From: Azospirillum canadense
GTDB lineage: Bacteria > Pseudomonadota > Alphaproteobacteria > Azospirillales > Azospirillaceae
Length of the DNA: 64,000 nucleotides
Reading direction: 5' to 3'
Assembly (NCBI RefSeq): GCF_025961225.1
Contig: NZ_JAOQNG010000006.1
Location: 124,001 to 188,000, forward strand
Shown here: positions 27,199 to 36,034 of the stretch, piece by piece
Layout: each line of letters begins with the position of its first letter
Position numbering within the stretch: position 1 is the first letter of the stretch
Position numbers and translations under genes: made by a program
The notes under the pieces: generated by a model
What the model saw: only the letters and a program-made list of their open reading frames with translations
Told to the model about the DNA's origin: nothing
Databases searched by the model: none

Positions 27199-28365
27199 GA
27201 TCCCGCGCGCACCGTGCATCCGTTGGCTGACATCATCGGCTTCCGCCTGCTGGCCATCGCGGCGGGCTACGAGGACGGCAACGATGCCGACAGTCTGCGC
27301 TCCGATCCGCTGTTCAAAATGGCCCTGGAGCGGCTGCCGTCCGAGCGCGACCTGTGCTCGCAAGCCACCATCTCGCGCCTGGAGAACCTGCCGGATACCC
27401 GTGCCTTGCTGCGCATGGGCCGGGCCATGGTTGATCTCTACTGCGCGTCGTTCCGCCACGTGCCCAAGCGCATCGTGCTGGATGTGGACGACACCTTCGA
27501 CGCGGTGCATGGCGGCCAGCAGTTGCGCCTGTTCAACGCCTATTACGACGAGTATGGCTTCCAGCCCTTCGTCGTGTTCGATGGCGACGGCCGCTTCGTC
27601 ACCGCCGTGCTGCGCCCGGCCAAGCGGCCCAAAGGCACCGAGGTCCGGGCCTTCCTGCGCCGCCTGCTGCGCGCCATTCGGGCGAACTGGCCGCACACCG
27701 AGATCCTGCTGCGCGCCGACGGCCACTACGCCTGCCCGGAGGTGCTGGACTGGTGCGAGGCCGAGAGGATCGACTACGTGCTGGGCCTGCCGACCAGCCG
27801 CACCTTGCGCCGTCACGTCACCACGTTGGAGGCCAGCACCGCCGCCCGCTTCCAGGCCACGCCCGGAGCCGACAAGGTGCGCCGCTTCAAGGAATTCTAT
27901 GACGGCGCCAGCACCTGGAGCCGGGTGAGGCGCATCGTCGCGCGCGTCGAGGCCGGAGGCCAGGGCACCGACACCCGCTTCATCGTCACCAACCTGCGCC
28001 ATGGCACGGGACGCTGGCTGTACGAGGTTTTGTACTGCGCGAGGGGACAGGCCGAGAACCACATCAAAGCGTGGAAGGCCCACCTCGCCGCCGACCGCAC
28101 CTCCTGCACCAAGGCGATGGCCAACCAGTTCCGCCTCTTTCTGCACGCCGGGGCGTACTGGCTGCTGTGGAGCCTGCGCTCACTGATGCCCAAACGCTCC
28201 CGCTGGCGCACGGTGCAGTTCGACACCTTGCGTCTGCGTTTGGTGAAGATCGCCGCGCGGATCGTGGAGATGAAGACGCAGATCAAGGTCCACCTGCCGA
28301 CCAGCGCCCCCGATCAGGCGATCATCCATCTCGCCCTCGGCCGTCTGCCGCGGCTGATCACTTGA

Positions 28366-29559
28366 ACACCGGGGCAGCGTGCCCCAGCCGTCACCCACTC
28401 CCGTCCACCGCCAACTCCACCGACCTCACGCCGCCAGCAGCGCGGCGACTGAGGGCGCATGCCCCTGCAACCCCACGCTGAACATCTCCGCTCGGTGGCC
28501 TGGCCGCGCCTCACTCCGGTGCATAAAGGCGGCTAGCTGCGGCGCTTCCCGTTGCGAGCGGGCACTCCGCGATGGACGGCCGTTGACGGACACAGGCCAC
28601 CACCGGCGTCCACCGGGCGACGCGGTCCGCCGTCCGCGCGTTTGCCGAACAGCCCTCGGCAAGGGCATAGCGCCGGGTTTCCAATGGCCGCCTCAAAAAA
28701 TCGGACACCCGCAGGGGGCGCAGGCGGTTCCCGGGCTCCGATGGAAGCGTGTCTTCGATAAATTTCCGGCAGCGAGGCCATCCTTCTTGCCCGAGAAGGA
28801 GCAGGCCGTCGCTGTCTCAGCAGCCTGTGTGGGGTGTCGCTTCCGCCAGCTGCGCACACTCTGCATCGAGTGCCCGCCAACCTTCAGGCGAGGCCGCACA
28901 GCATCTATGGAACCACCGCCTGGCAGATGCTGATGGCGTCGCAGACACTTCAGCCAAGCGTTAGGCGCGCGCCATGGAATGCCCGGAGGTGCCCGGGGAC
29001 GCCATCAGAAGCCGGAAACATCCCGTCGGAGGGGAGCCTTTCCGTATCGATGCTGGGGCAAAGATTGCCAACGGTCGGCTGGATGCGCCCAATAGGCCCA
29101 AAGCCTCTGGGACTTCTGACGATAGTTATTGACCTTCCGGCTCGCCAAGGCCTGCAACCTCTCTTCGATTCTGTCCACTGGATTAACCCCAAAAATGGGG
29201 TAGCTGCATGGGAACAACTTTGCGACACTGCTACACATGGTTTCTGGGGATGTTGCTCTTGTGATTGAGATCATCCTCGGCCGTGCCCGCTTCGTCGGCG
29301 CCGCATGCGCGCTAGACTAAGTTCAGCATAGAAAGAGCTTAGACCGCATTGTGCCTTTTGTCTGCTGTGCTTCGACGTTTTCGAAGCGCGTGATTCGTGC
29401 CGGCTGTTGCTTACCAAAGACTCTTCCAGGTGAAGATTGGCGTCTGCCGAAGTCCGCGCCTCTGTCCTTCAAGGAACAGAGGTGTCGTCACCGGATAACA
29501 ACACGCCGACAATTCGCCATAACTGTCTATTAACTCTTGCCGAGGGGATTGTTCGCATC
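28366..29559. other. 1.2-kb region without recognised genes; probable IS1380 flank and promoter region
   Basis: No convincing gene is seen. Several short overlapping open frames occur on both strands (for example minus 28426-28668 and 28533-28880), but none has a family signature or good ribosome site. The first 100-200 bp should include the IS1380 right end, which I could not locate. A short hairpin ACCCC-N6-GGGGT lies at 29186-29201 and is followed by AGCTGC. The last 250 bp are AT-richer and probably contain the promoter for the sugar operon starting at 29560. Confidence 0.4.
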
Positions 29560-30588
29560 ATGATTAACGTCGGAATTGTCGGATGCGGCTATTGGGGGCC
29601 TAACCTCATCAGAAATTTTTCCGATGTGGATGGCGCGCGGGTTGCCGCCGTATGCGACTTGTCGCAAGACCGGTTGCAGGGAATAAGCCGCCGGATGCCC
29701 ACCGTGGATACAACCACGAACTATCGAGAGCTTGTGCGCAACCCCGCCATCGATGCGGTTGTCGTCGCAACGCCGGTGTCATCGCACTACCCCATTGCCC
29801 TCGCCGCTTTGCAAAATGGCAAGCACGTCCTAGTCGAAAAGCCCATGACCGAGACATCCGACCAGGCGGCGCGGCTGATCGATGAAGCGGCGAAACGCAA
29901 CTTGATCCTTATGGTCGATCACACGTTTATTTACACCCCTGCGGTCAGAAAAATCAAACAGCTTATCGCAGGCGGGGATATTGGGCATATCCATTATTAC
30001 GACTCTTTGCGAGTAAATCTGGGTCTGTTTCAAAGAGACGTAAACGTCATTTGGGACCTGGCCGTCCATGATCTGACCATCATCGACCATCTGTTGGGCC
30101 CTTCAGTGACGGCCCTTTCCGCCAGCGGCGCCTCGCATGTCCGTGGCAGCCCCGAAAGCATGGCGACCCTCACGCTGTTTTTTGATCAAGGCACAATTGC
30201 CCATGTCAACGTGAATTGGCTCGCTCCCGTTAAAGTCCGCCAGCTGCACATTGGCGGCAGCAAGAAGATGATCGTGTACGACGATCTGCAGATCAGTGAA
30301 AAGGTCAAGGTGTACGACAAAGGCGTCACCGTCGCCGAAGACACTGACCAGCTGCACCAGCTTCTGATCGGCTACCGGAGCGGGGACATGTGGGCCCCGC
30401 AACTTCCGGCTCAGGAGGCACTGCGCATCGAAGCGCAGCATTTCATCGACTGCATCGAAACGCAAAACACGCCCATCACGGATGGGCCTACCGGACTGCG
30501 GATCGTGCGCCTGCTCGAGGCCGCCTCGTGGTCCATGGCACAGCGCGGTCAGCCAATTGATCTCCAACTCACCAGGATTGCATCATGA
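29560..30588 (+). CDS. Gfo/Idh/MocA-family oxidoreductase (WlbA/WbpB-like nucleotide-sugar dehydrogenase)
   Basis: A 342-residue NAD(P)-dependent oxidoreductase. The Rossmann start is MINVGIVGCGYWGPNLIRNF, with AAVCDLSQDRL as second strand. VEKPMTETSDQA carries the catalytic EKP Lys, and VIWDLAVHDLTIIDHLLG holds the conserved D-x-x-x-H. It most resembles enzymes that oxidise C3 of UDP-GlcNAc-derived uronates. An aminotransferase gene overlaps its stop by 4 nt and an acetyltransferase gene lies downstream, which fits synthesis of a 3-amino or 2,3-diacetamido sugar. Exact substrate is inferred. Confidence 0.9.
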   Translation: MINVGIVGCGYWGPNLIRNFSDVDGARVAAVCDLSQDRLQGISRRMPTVDTTTNYRELVRNPAIDAVVVATPVSSHYPIALAALQNGKHVLVEKPMTETSDQAARLIDEAAKRNLILMVDHTFIYTPAVRKIKQLIAGGDIGHIHYYDSLRVNLGLFQRDVNVIWDLAVHDLTIIDHLLGPSVTALSASGASHVRGSPESMATLTLFFDQGTIAHVNVNWLAPVKVRQLHIGGSKKMIVYDDLQISEKVKVYDKGVTVAEDTDQLHQLLIGYRSGDMWAPQLPAQEALRIEAQHFIDCIETQNTPITDGPTGLRIVRLLEAASWSMAQRGQPIDLQLTRIAS

Positions 30589-31694
30589 TTCCCCTGATCG
30601 ATCTCCTCGCTCAGTATCGCTCCATCAAGGACGATATCGATCAAGCGGTTCTGAACGTATTGGCGAGCGCGCAATACACCCTCGGTGATGAGGTGACGGC
30701 GTTTGAAAACGAGTTTGCCGCCTACTGCGGTGCTCAGCACGCCATCGCCGTGAACTCCGGAACCTCGGCGCTCCATTTGGCTTTGCTCGCCGCTGGCGCG
30801 GGGCCGGGGACGGAAGTCATTACGGTTTCCATGACGTTCGTGGCGACCGTCGCCGCCATCCTCTACACGGGCGCCACACCGGTTCTCATCGACGTCGATC
30901 CGCGCACCGGCACCCTCGATCCGGCGCTTCTTGAGAAGGCCATTACGCCGCGCACGCGCGCCATTCTGCCCGTTCATTTGCATGGCCAGACCGCCGAAAT
31001 GGACGCCATTCGTGCGATTGCCCGCGCGCATGGCCTTTTGGTGATCGAGGATGCCGCCCAGGCGCAGGGCGCGGAGTACTACGGCGCCCGCGCCGGCGGC
31101 CTCGGGGACATGGCGTGCTTCAGCTTTTACCCAAGCAAAAATCTTGGCGCGTGTGGTGAGGCCGGCGCCATTGTCACCAGCGACAGCGCGCTCGCCGACA
31201 AGATCAAGATGCTTCGAGACTGGGGCCAGATGGGGCGCTACAACCACGTTCTGCAAGGCTACAATTACCGGATGGAAGGCATTCAAGGTGCGGTGCTGCG
31301 CGTGAAACTCAGGCATCTGGATGCGTGGAACGACGCGCGGCGCCAGCACGCCGCCTTCTACAACGCCAGGCTTGGGACCGCAGGGGTGCGCACTCCTGAG
31401 GAGGCGCCTGGCCGGCGTCACGTGTATTACGTGTACGCAATCCGCGTCGCGGAGCGCGATGATGTTCGCGACCGGCTTCTCAAGGCGGGGATCGCCACCG
31501 GCGTTCATTACCCAGTGCCGGTGCATCGCCAGCCCGCCTACGCCGAGGCCGTCAAAGTCGTTGGCGATTTGTCGGTGACGGAGCAATTCGCGGCGCAAAC
31601 TCTGTCCTTGCCTCTGTATCCCGAGCTGGCTCGCGAGCAGCTTGTCCGTGTTTGTGACGCTCTTTTCGACGTCTGCGTGGAACAGCCGGCCTGA
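30585..31694 (+). CDS. DegT/DnrJ/EryC1-family sugar aminotransferase
   Basis: A 369-residue PLP-dependent fold-type I enzyme. MIPLIDLLAQYRSIKDDID opens the protein; VNSGTSALHLALLAA binds the PLP phosphate; LVIEDAAQAQGAEY has the ring-stacking Asp. SFYPSKNLGACGEAGAI contains the PLP-binding Lys near residue 185. It would transaminate the keto-sugar made by the preceding oxidoreductase, which is a standard pairing. ATGA overlap with the upstream gene shows coupling. Confidence 0.93.
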   Translation: MIPLIDLLAQYRSIKDDIDQAVLNVLASAQYTLGDEVTAFENEFAAYCGAQHAIAVNSGTSALHLALLAAGAGPGTEVITVSMTFVATVAAILYTGATPVLIDVDPRTGTLDPALLEKAITPRTRAILPVHLHGQTAEMDAIRAIARAHGLLVIEDAAQAQGAEYYGARAGGLGDMACFSFYPSKNLGACGEAGAIVTSDSALADKIKMLRDWGQMGRYNHVLQGYNYRMEGIQGAVLRVKLRHLDAWNDARRQHAAFYNARLGTAGVRTPEEAPGRRHVYYVYAIRVAERDDVRDRLLKAGIATGVHYPVPVHRQPAYAEAVKVVGDLSVTEQFAAQTLSLPLYPELAREQLVRVCDALFDVCVEQPA

Positions 31695-31744
31695 CGCGGG
31701 GCGTCCACCGTTCGCCGGTCATCAAAAAGTGCATGCAGGGGGCA

Positions 31745-31785
31745 ACGTTGGCGGAGGCGCACCGTGCAGGCGCCTCCGCCAACGT
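31745..31785. repeat. Perfect 16-bp stem hairpin between two sugar-biosynthesis genes
   Basis: ACGTTGGCGGAGGCGC (31745-31760) and GCGCCTCCGCCAACGT (31770-31785) are exactly complementary, with a 9-nt loop. The hairpin ends about 4 nt before the AAAGGAG ribosome site of the epimerase gene. It lacks a T-tract, so it may act as a partial terminator, RNA-stability element or translation-control structure. Confidence 0.75.
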
Positions 31786-31804
31786 CAACAAAGGAGAACG
31801 GCTT

Positions 31805-32794
31805 ATGGCAAATCTCGAAGGCAAATCCATCCTCGTGACGGGTGGCGCCGGGTTCGTCGGGTCGCACATTGTCGACTTGCTGGTTGAGGAGCGCTGCCAC
31901 AAGATTGTCGTCGTCGACAACATGGTGCGCGGTTGCCCGCAGAATCTGGCGCGCGCCATCGCTCAAGGGCCCGTCGAACTCGTCGAGGGCGACATCCGGG
32001 ACCGGACCACGATGGGGCGGTTGGTTGCCGAAGCCGACATCGTTTTCCACCAAGCGGCTTTGCGGATCACGCATTGTGCCGCCGAACCTCGCCTTGCTTT
32101 CGAGGTCATGGCGGAAGCGTCTTTCGACCTTCTGACCATGTGTGCGGAGCATGGTATCGAAAAGGTCGTGGCGGCGTCCTCGGCCTCGATCTATGGCATG
32201 GCGACCGCGTTTCCAACCGATGAGAATCATCACCCCTACGACAATCGCACCCTGTATGGCGCCGCGAAGCTGTTCAACGAGGGGCTTTTGCGGTCGTTCA
32301 ACGACATGTATGGCTTGAATTACGTGGCGTTGCGTTACTTCAATGTTTATGGGCCGCGCATGGATATTCATGGGAAATACACTGAGGTCCTCATCCGCTG
32401 GATGGAGCGCATCGCGGCCGGACAGTCGCCCATCATCTTCGGAGACGGCAGCCAGACCATGGATCTCATCCACGTCACAGACGTTGCTCGAGCCAACATC
32501 CTGGCCGCCAAAAGCCCCGCGCACGACGACGTGTTCAACGTGGGCAGCGGCACGGAAGTCAGCCTCGCGCAGCTCGCGAAGAGGCTGGCCGTCGTGATGG
32601 GCAAGCCGGAGCTTGACTTGGAGTTTGCCGCGGAGCGCAAAATCAATCCAGTTCCGCGCCGCCAGGCGGGAACGCACAACGCGGCACGTCTTCTCGGGTT
32701 TGAAGCCAGTGTCGACCTTGATAAAGGTCTGCGCGCGCTCGTGGAATGGTGGGGCCGCGAGCGGCTTTCGGTGCTGGCTGAGGCCGCGCCATGA
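31805..32794 (+). CDS. NAD-dependent epimerase/dehydratase (extended SDR)
   Basis: A 329-residue extended short-chain dehydrogenase. It has the glycine motif VTGGAGFVGSHIV near residue 12 and VVVDNMVRG. The catalytic pair is Ser-Ser-Ala-Ser-Ile-Tyr (SSASIYG), with YGAAKLFNEGLL providing the YxxxK. ALRYFNVYGPRMDIHGKY is typical of UDP-sugar 4-epimerases/dehydratases. The ATG has AAAGGAG 8 nt upstream. It overlaps the next aminotransferase by 4 nt, suggesting production of a 4-keto or epimerised sugar that is then aminated. Confidence 0.92.
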   Translation: MANLEGKSILVTGGAGFVGSHIVDLLVEERCHKIVVVDNMVRGCPQNLARAIAQGPVELVEGDIRDRTTMGRLVAEADIVFHQAALRITHCAAEPRLAFEVMAEASFDLLTMCAEHGIEKVVAASSASIYGMATAFPTDENHHPYDNRTLYGAAKLFNEGLLRSFNDMYGLNYVALRYFNVYGPRMDIHGKYTEVLIRWMERIAAGQSPIIFGDGSQTMDLIHVTDVARANILAAKSPAHDDVFNVGSGTEVSLAQLAKRLAVVMGKPELDLEFAAERKINPVPRRQAGTHNAARLLGFEASVDLDKGLRALVEWWGRERLSVLAEAAP

Positions 32795-33948
32795 TCCCGA
32801 TCGCCAAGCCCGTCCTGGGAGACGCGGAGGCCGAGGCGGCGCGCGAGGTGGTGCTGTCGGGCTGGCTCACGCAAGGCCCGCAGGTGGCCGCCTTTGAGCA
32901 GGCGTTCGCCGCGGCGATGGGAGCCACGCACGCGTGCGCCGTATCGAACTGCACGACGGCACTCCATCTCGCTCTCTTGGCCGTCGGCGTCACCGCGGGC
33001 GATGAAGTCATCGTGCCGAGCCACTCGTTTGTGGCGACGGCCAACGCCGTGCGCTACTGCGGCGCGGAGCCGGTCTTCGTCGACATCGATCCGGCCACCT
33101 TCAACCTTGACCCGGCGCTGGTCGAGGCCAGCATTGGTCCCCGAACGCGCGCCATCTTGTGCGTGCACCAGATGGGCATGCCCTGCGACCTCTCGCGCCT
33201 GGGGGCGATCGCACGGGAGCGCGGCCTTGCCCTCATCGAAGATGCCGCCTGCGCGGCCGGATCGGAAATCCTGATCAACGACGAGTGGCAGCGGATTGGG
33301 CGGCCGCACGGCGACATCGCCTGCTTTTCCTTCCATCCGCGTAAGGTGATCACGACCGGCGACGGCGGGATGATCGTCACTGACAATCCCGAATGGGACA
33401 AAATGTTTCGCCTCTGGCGCCAACACGGCATGAGCGTGTCCGATGTTGCCCGGCACGGCGCGCAGGAGGTCGTTTTCGAAAGCTACCCGGTTCTCGGGTA
33501 CAACTACCGCATGACCGATGTGCAGGCGGCTATTGGCCGCAAGCAACTCGAGCGCCTGCCGGACATCGTGGACAAACGCCGCGAGCGCGCCGCTGCGTAC
33601 CAAGAGGTTTTGGCCGTCATTCCCGGTTTGGTGTTGCCGACCGAGCCGTCGTGGGCCCGCTCGAACTGGCAAAGTTACTGCGTCCGCCTTCCGGACGGCG
33701 TTGATCAGCGGACCACCATGCAGAAGCTGCTCGACCACGGCGTCGCCACGCGGCGCGGAATTGTCTGCGCACACCGCGAGGCGCCTTATGCGCAAACGGC
33801 GCTGCGGCTGCCCCTTGGTGAGTCGGAGCGCGCGCAGGACCGCTGCATTCTGCTGCCGCTCTACGCACAAATGGAGACCCGTGACCAGCATCGGGTGGCT
33901 GAGGCGCTGTATGATGCCTGCAAAAGGGAGGTGCTGCCATGGATATGA
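32791..33948 (+). CDS. DegT/DnrJ/EryC1-family aminotransferase (4-amino sugar type)
   Basis: A 385-residue PLP enzyme beginning MIPIAKPVLGDAEAEAAREV with GWLTQGPQVAAFE, as in perosamine synthase/ArnB/PseC relatives. VSNCTTALHLAL, LIEDAACAAGSE and CFSFHPRKVITTGDGGMI (PLP Lys about residue 188) are all present. LGYNYRMTDVQAAIG and RRGIVCAHREAPY complete the family pattern. It is translationally coupled to the preceding epimerase, and a 10-nt overlap follows with the ArnC-like gene. Confidence 0.94.
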   Translation: MIPIAKPVLGDAEAEAAREVVLSGWLTQGPQVAAFEQAFAAAMGATHACAVSNCTTALHLALLAVGVTAGDEVIVPSHSFVATANAVRYCGAEPVFVDIDPATFNLDPALVEASIGPRTRAILCVHQMGMPCDLSRLGAIARERGLALIEDAACAAGSEILINDEWQRIGRPHGDIACFSFHPRKVITTGDGGMIVTDNPEWDKMFRLWRQHGMSVSDVARHGAQEVVFESYPVLGYNYRMTDVQAAIGRKQLERLPDIVDKRRERAAAYQEVLAVIPGLVLPTEPSWARSNWQSYCVRLPDGVDQRTTMQKLLDHGVATRRGIVCAHREAPYAQTALRLPLGESERAQDRCILLPLYAQMETRDQHRVAEALYDACKREVLPWI

Positions 33949-35057
33949 GCCCGCCTTGCCTCCCCACTGCGCGCGACGGCGCGCCGCCCCCCATGGTGTC
34001 CATCGTCATGCCGGCGTACAATGAGCAGCGCAACCTCCCCGTTGCTTATCACAGGCTGCGCAACGCCTTCGCGGCCACGGCCCTGACGTGGGAGCTGGTG
34101 ATTGTCGATGATCATTCATCCGACGACACCTTCCGCGTTGCCTCGGAGCTCGCGGATACGTCCGCCAACGTCCACGTCCTCCGCCTGTCCCGCAACTTTG
34201 GATCGCACACCGCCATCGCCTGTGGGTTGGATCGAGCCCAGGGGCAGTGCGTCATCATCATGGCGGCGGACCTGCAGGATCCTCCGGAGACCATTCCCGC
34301 CTTGGTCGACCGCTGGCGCGATGGGGCCCAAGTCGTTTGGGCGGTTCGCAGCCAACGCAAGGGCGAGAACCGATCCAGGTTGGCGTTCTCTCGCCTCTAC
34401 TATTGGCTCATGCGCCGGGTCGTTGGCCTTGCCGATATGCCGCCGAACGGCGCGGACTTTTTCTTGTTGGACCGCGCCGTGGCCGATGCCTTGCGTCAGT
34501 TCAATGAACGCAACACCAGCCTTTTGGCCCTGATCACCTGGATGGGCTTCCGGCAGACGCAAATCCATTACGATAAGGAAGCACGCCTGCACGGAACGTC
34601 GGGGTGGAGCTTGGCGAAGAAGGTCAAGCTCGTCGTCGATTCTGTGGCGGCGTTCAGCTTTCTTCCCATCCGCCTGATGCTGTCCGTGGGCGTGGCAACG
34701 GCCCTCCTTGGCCTGATCTACGCCATGGTCATCGTCATGAACGCCGTTTTCGGCCATCCCGCCGAAGGCTGGTCCTCGCTTATGGTCATCGTTCTGGTGG
34801 TTGGCGGGGTTCAGATGCTGATGCTCGGGATGCTGGGCGAGTATCTGTGGCGCGCACTCGATGAAGCCCGCCAACGCCCCCGCTACCTCATCGAGAACGA
34901 GCGCAAGAGCCGCGTCGCGGAAGGCACGTTCCACGACGCGCGAACCGCAGACGGCATCCACGAGATACCGCCGGACCGTCCCATGCTCCGCCACGCATCC
35001 AGGGGGCCACAATCGCCGCCGCCCGGACCGGACATCCGGTCCCCCTTCCCGCATTGA
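33939..35057 (+). CDS. ArnC/DPM1-like polyprenyl-phosphate glycosyltransferase (GT2)
   Basis: A 372-residue protein with a GT-A domain: VSIVMPAYNEQRNLPVAYHR, LVIVDDHSSDDTF, LSRNFGSHTAIACGLD and the metal/catalytic site MAADLQDPPE. Two C-terminal membrane segments follow (about residues 245-270 and 275-305), then a cytoplasmic Pro/Arg-rich tail. This is the layout of enzymes that put a sugar on undecaprenyl phosphate (ArnC, GtrB). With the EamA/SMR-like protein and GT-C-like protein downstream, it forms a plausible lipid-linked sugar decoration module. Confidence 0.92.
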   Translation: MDMSPPCLPTARDGAPPPMVSIVMPAYNEQRNLPVAYHRLRNAFAATALTWELVIVDDHSSDDTFRVASELADTSANVHVLRLSRNFGSHTAIACGLDRAQGQCVIIMAADLQDPPETIPALVDRWRDGAQVVWAVRSQRKGENRSRLAFSRLYYWLMRRVVGLADMPPNGADFFLLDRAVADALRQFNERNTSLLALITWMGFRQTQIHYDKEARLHGTSGWSLAKKVKLVVDSVAAFSFLPIRLMLSVGVATALLGLIYAMVIVMNAVFGHPAEGWSSLMVIVLVVGGVQMLMLGMLGEYLWRALDEARQRPRYLIENERKSRVAEGTFHDARTADGIHEIPPDRPMLRHASRGPQSPPPGPDIRSPFPH

Positions 35058-35071
35058 AGCACGAGGTTCCC

Positions 35072-35572
35072 ATGCCCATCAAAGACGATGTTTCTCTCGA
35101 CGACACCGTCAAAATCTTTCATCCAAACCTGGTGAACCTCTACGGCTGCACGGTCGGCGCCGGCACCAAGATTGGGGCGTTTGTCGAGATCCAGAAGAAC
35201 GCGTCCATTGGGGAACGCTGCAAAATTTCATCTCACAGCTTCATTTGTGAAGGCGTTGAGATTGATGATGAGGTGTTCATCGGACACGGGGTCATGTTCA
35301 CAAATGACCTTTATCCGCGAGCCACAAACGACGACGGACGCCCGCAAACTGAGCAGGATTGGACTCTGGAGCGCACGCACATCAAGGCTCGGGCGTCGAT
35401 CGGGTCGAACGCGACCATTATCGCCGGTGTGACCATCGGGACGTCCGCACTGGTTGGCGCCGGCGCCGTGGTGACTCGCGATGTGCCGGACTTTGCCATC
35501 GTCGCTGGTGTTCCGGCTCGAATCGTCGGTGATGTCCGCCAAAAAGAAGCCAAGGAGACGTCATGTCAGTGA
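35072..35572 (+). CDS. Hexapeptide-repeat N-acetyltransferase (WlbB/WbpD-like)
   Basis: A 166-residue left-handed beta-helix acyltransferase. Repeats such as VGAGTKIGAFVEIQ and IGSNATIIAGVTIG run through most of the chain, and GHGVMFTNDLYPRA is the signature of WlbB/WbpD-type UDP-sugar N-acetyltransferases. It ends VAGVPARIVGDVR. It probably acetylates the amino group installed by one of the DegT enzymes. The ATG at 35072 has GAGG 5 nt upstream; a TTG at 35054 overlapping the upstream stop is less likely. It overlaps the next gene by 10 nt. Confidence 0.9.
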   Translation: MPIKDDVSLDDTVKIFHPNLVNLYGCTVGAGTKIGAFVEIQKNASIGERCKISSHSFICEGVEIDDEVFIGHGVMFTNDLYPRATNDDGRPQTEQDWTLERTHIKARASIGSNATIIAGVTIGTSALVGAGAVVTRDVPDFAIVAGVPARIVGDVRQKEAKETSCQ

Positions 35573-35952
35573 CTGGCTTTTACCTCATCATTGCGACCGC
35601 GTTCTTTACCCTTTGCGCAAACCTGCTTATGCGCATCGGCATTGATCGCGGCGGTGGCTTCCATCCAACATCGATGCAGGCCGTTTTTATGGATTTTGTT
35701 AACCTGCTGTTCCAGCCCCTTTTTGCCATTGGCTTTGTGACTTATTTCGCGGCCGCGTTGGTCTGGTTCCGGGTTGTCGCCTCAGAACCTCTCAGCATCG
35801 CCTATCCCATACTCGTCAGTTCTACGTTCATTCTCGTCTCCTGCGCGGCATCACTGCTGTTCGGCGAACCGTTCACGCTGCGAAAGGCGCTGGGGCTTAT
35901 CCTCATCATTGGCGGCATCATCGCCGTGTCCAGCGCGCCTGCCAATCACTGA
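35563..35952 (+). CDS. Small four-helix membrane protein, EamA/SMR-like (ArnE/ArnF-like)
   Basis: A 129-residue protein with four hydrophobic segments. The last two carry the DMT/SMR pattern (PLSIAYPILVSSTFILVSCA, FGEPFTLRKALGLILIIGGI, together about residues 75-122). ArnE/ArnF-type members form a flippase for undecaprenyl-phosphate-linked amino sugars. Its position directly after an ArnC-like transferase and before a GT-C-like protein supports that role, although sequence alone cannot exclude a drug-efflux-type SMR. Confidence 0.8.
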   Translation: MSVTGFYLIIATAFFTLCANLLMRIGIDRGGGFHPTSMQAVFMDFVNLLFQPLFAIGFVTYFAAALVWFRVVASEPLSIAYPILVSSTFILVSCAASLLFGEPFTLRKALGLILIIGGIIAVSSAPANH

Positions 35953-36034
35953 TAACGAGAACGAGAAGCCTCATCCCGCGCATCGCTGCAGGTCAGTCTG
36001 AAAGGCCATCACCAACTCCATAGGCACCCCCATC

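Larger units (their letters stand above)
25591..28365 (+). pseudogene. IS1380-family transposase gene, split by an IS256-family insertion
   Basis: The first part (25591-25764) starts MVDPTPTLPGLSPLAGKPVI, includes FDGGRLSSDGGLLVLREVE, and is typical of the IS1380 (DDE_Tnp_1) N-terminus. The rest resumes at 27199, reading DPARTVHPLADIIGFRLLAI, with the catalytic core motifs VLDVDDTFDAVHGGQ and LRADGHYACPEVLDWCE to a stop at 28365. Removing the 25765-27190 element and one copy of its 8-bp duplication restores a continuous frame of about 447 codons. The gene was therefore intact until the second insertion. The ends of the IS1380 element itself could not be fixed; CCGGGAAAATTCACG just after 25485 may be its left terminus. 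Confidence 0.9.

Noticed and set aside
32368..33891. 507-codon minus-strand open frame opposite the epimerase and aminotransferase
   Set aside because: The opposite strand carries complete, motif-rich enzymes with coupled starts; the minus frame has none.
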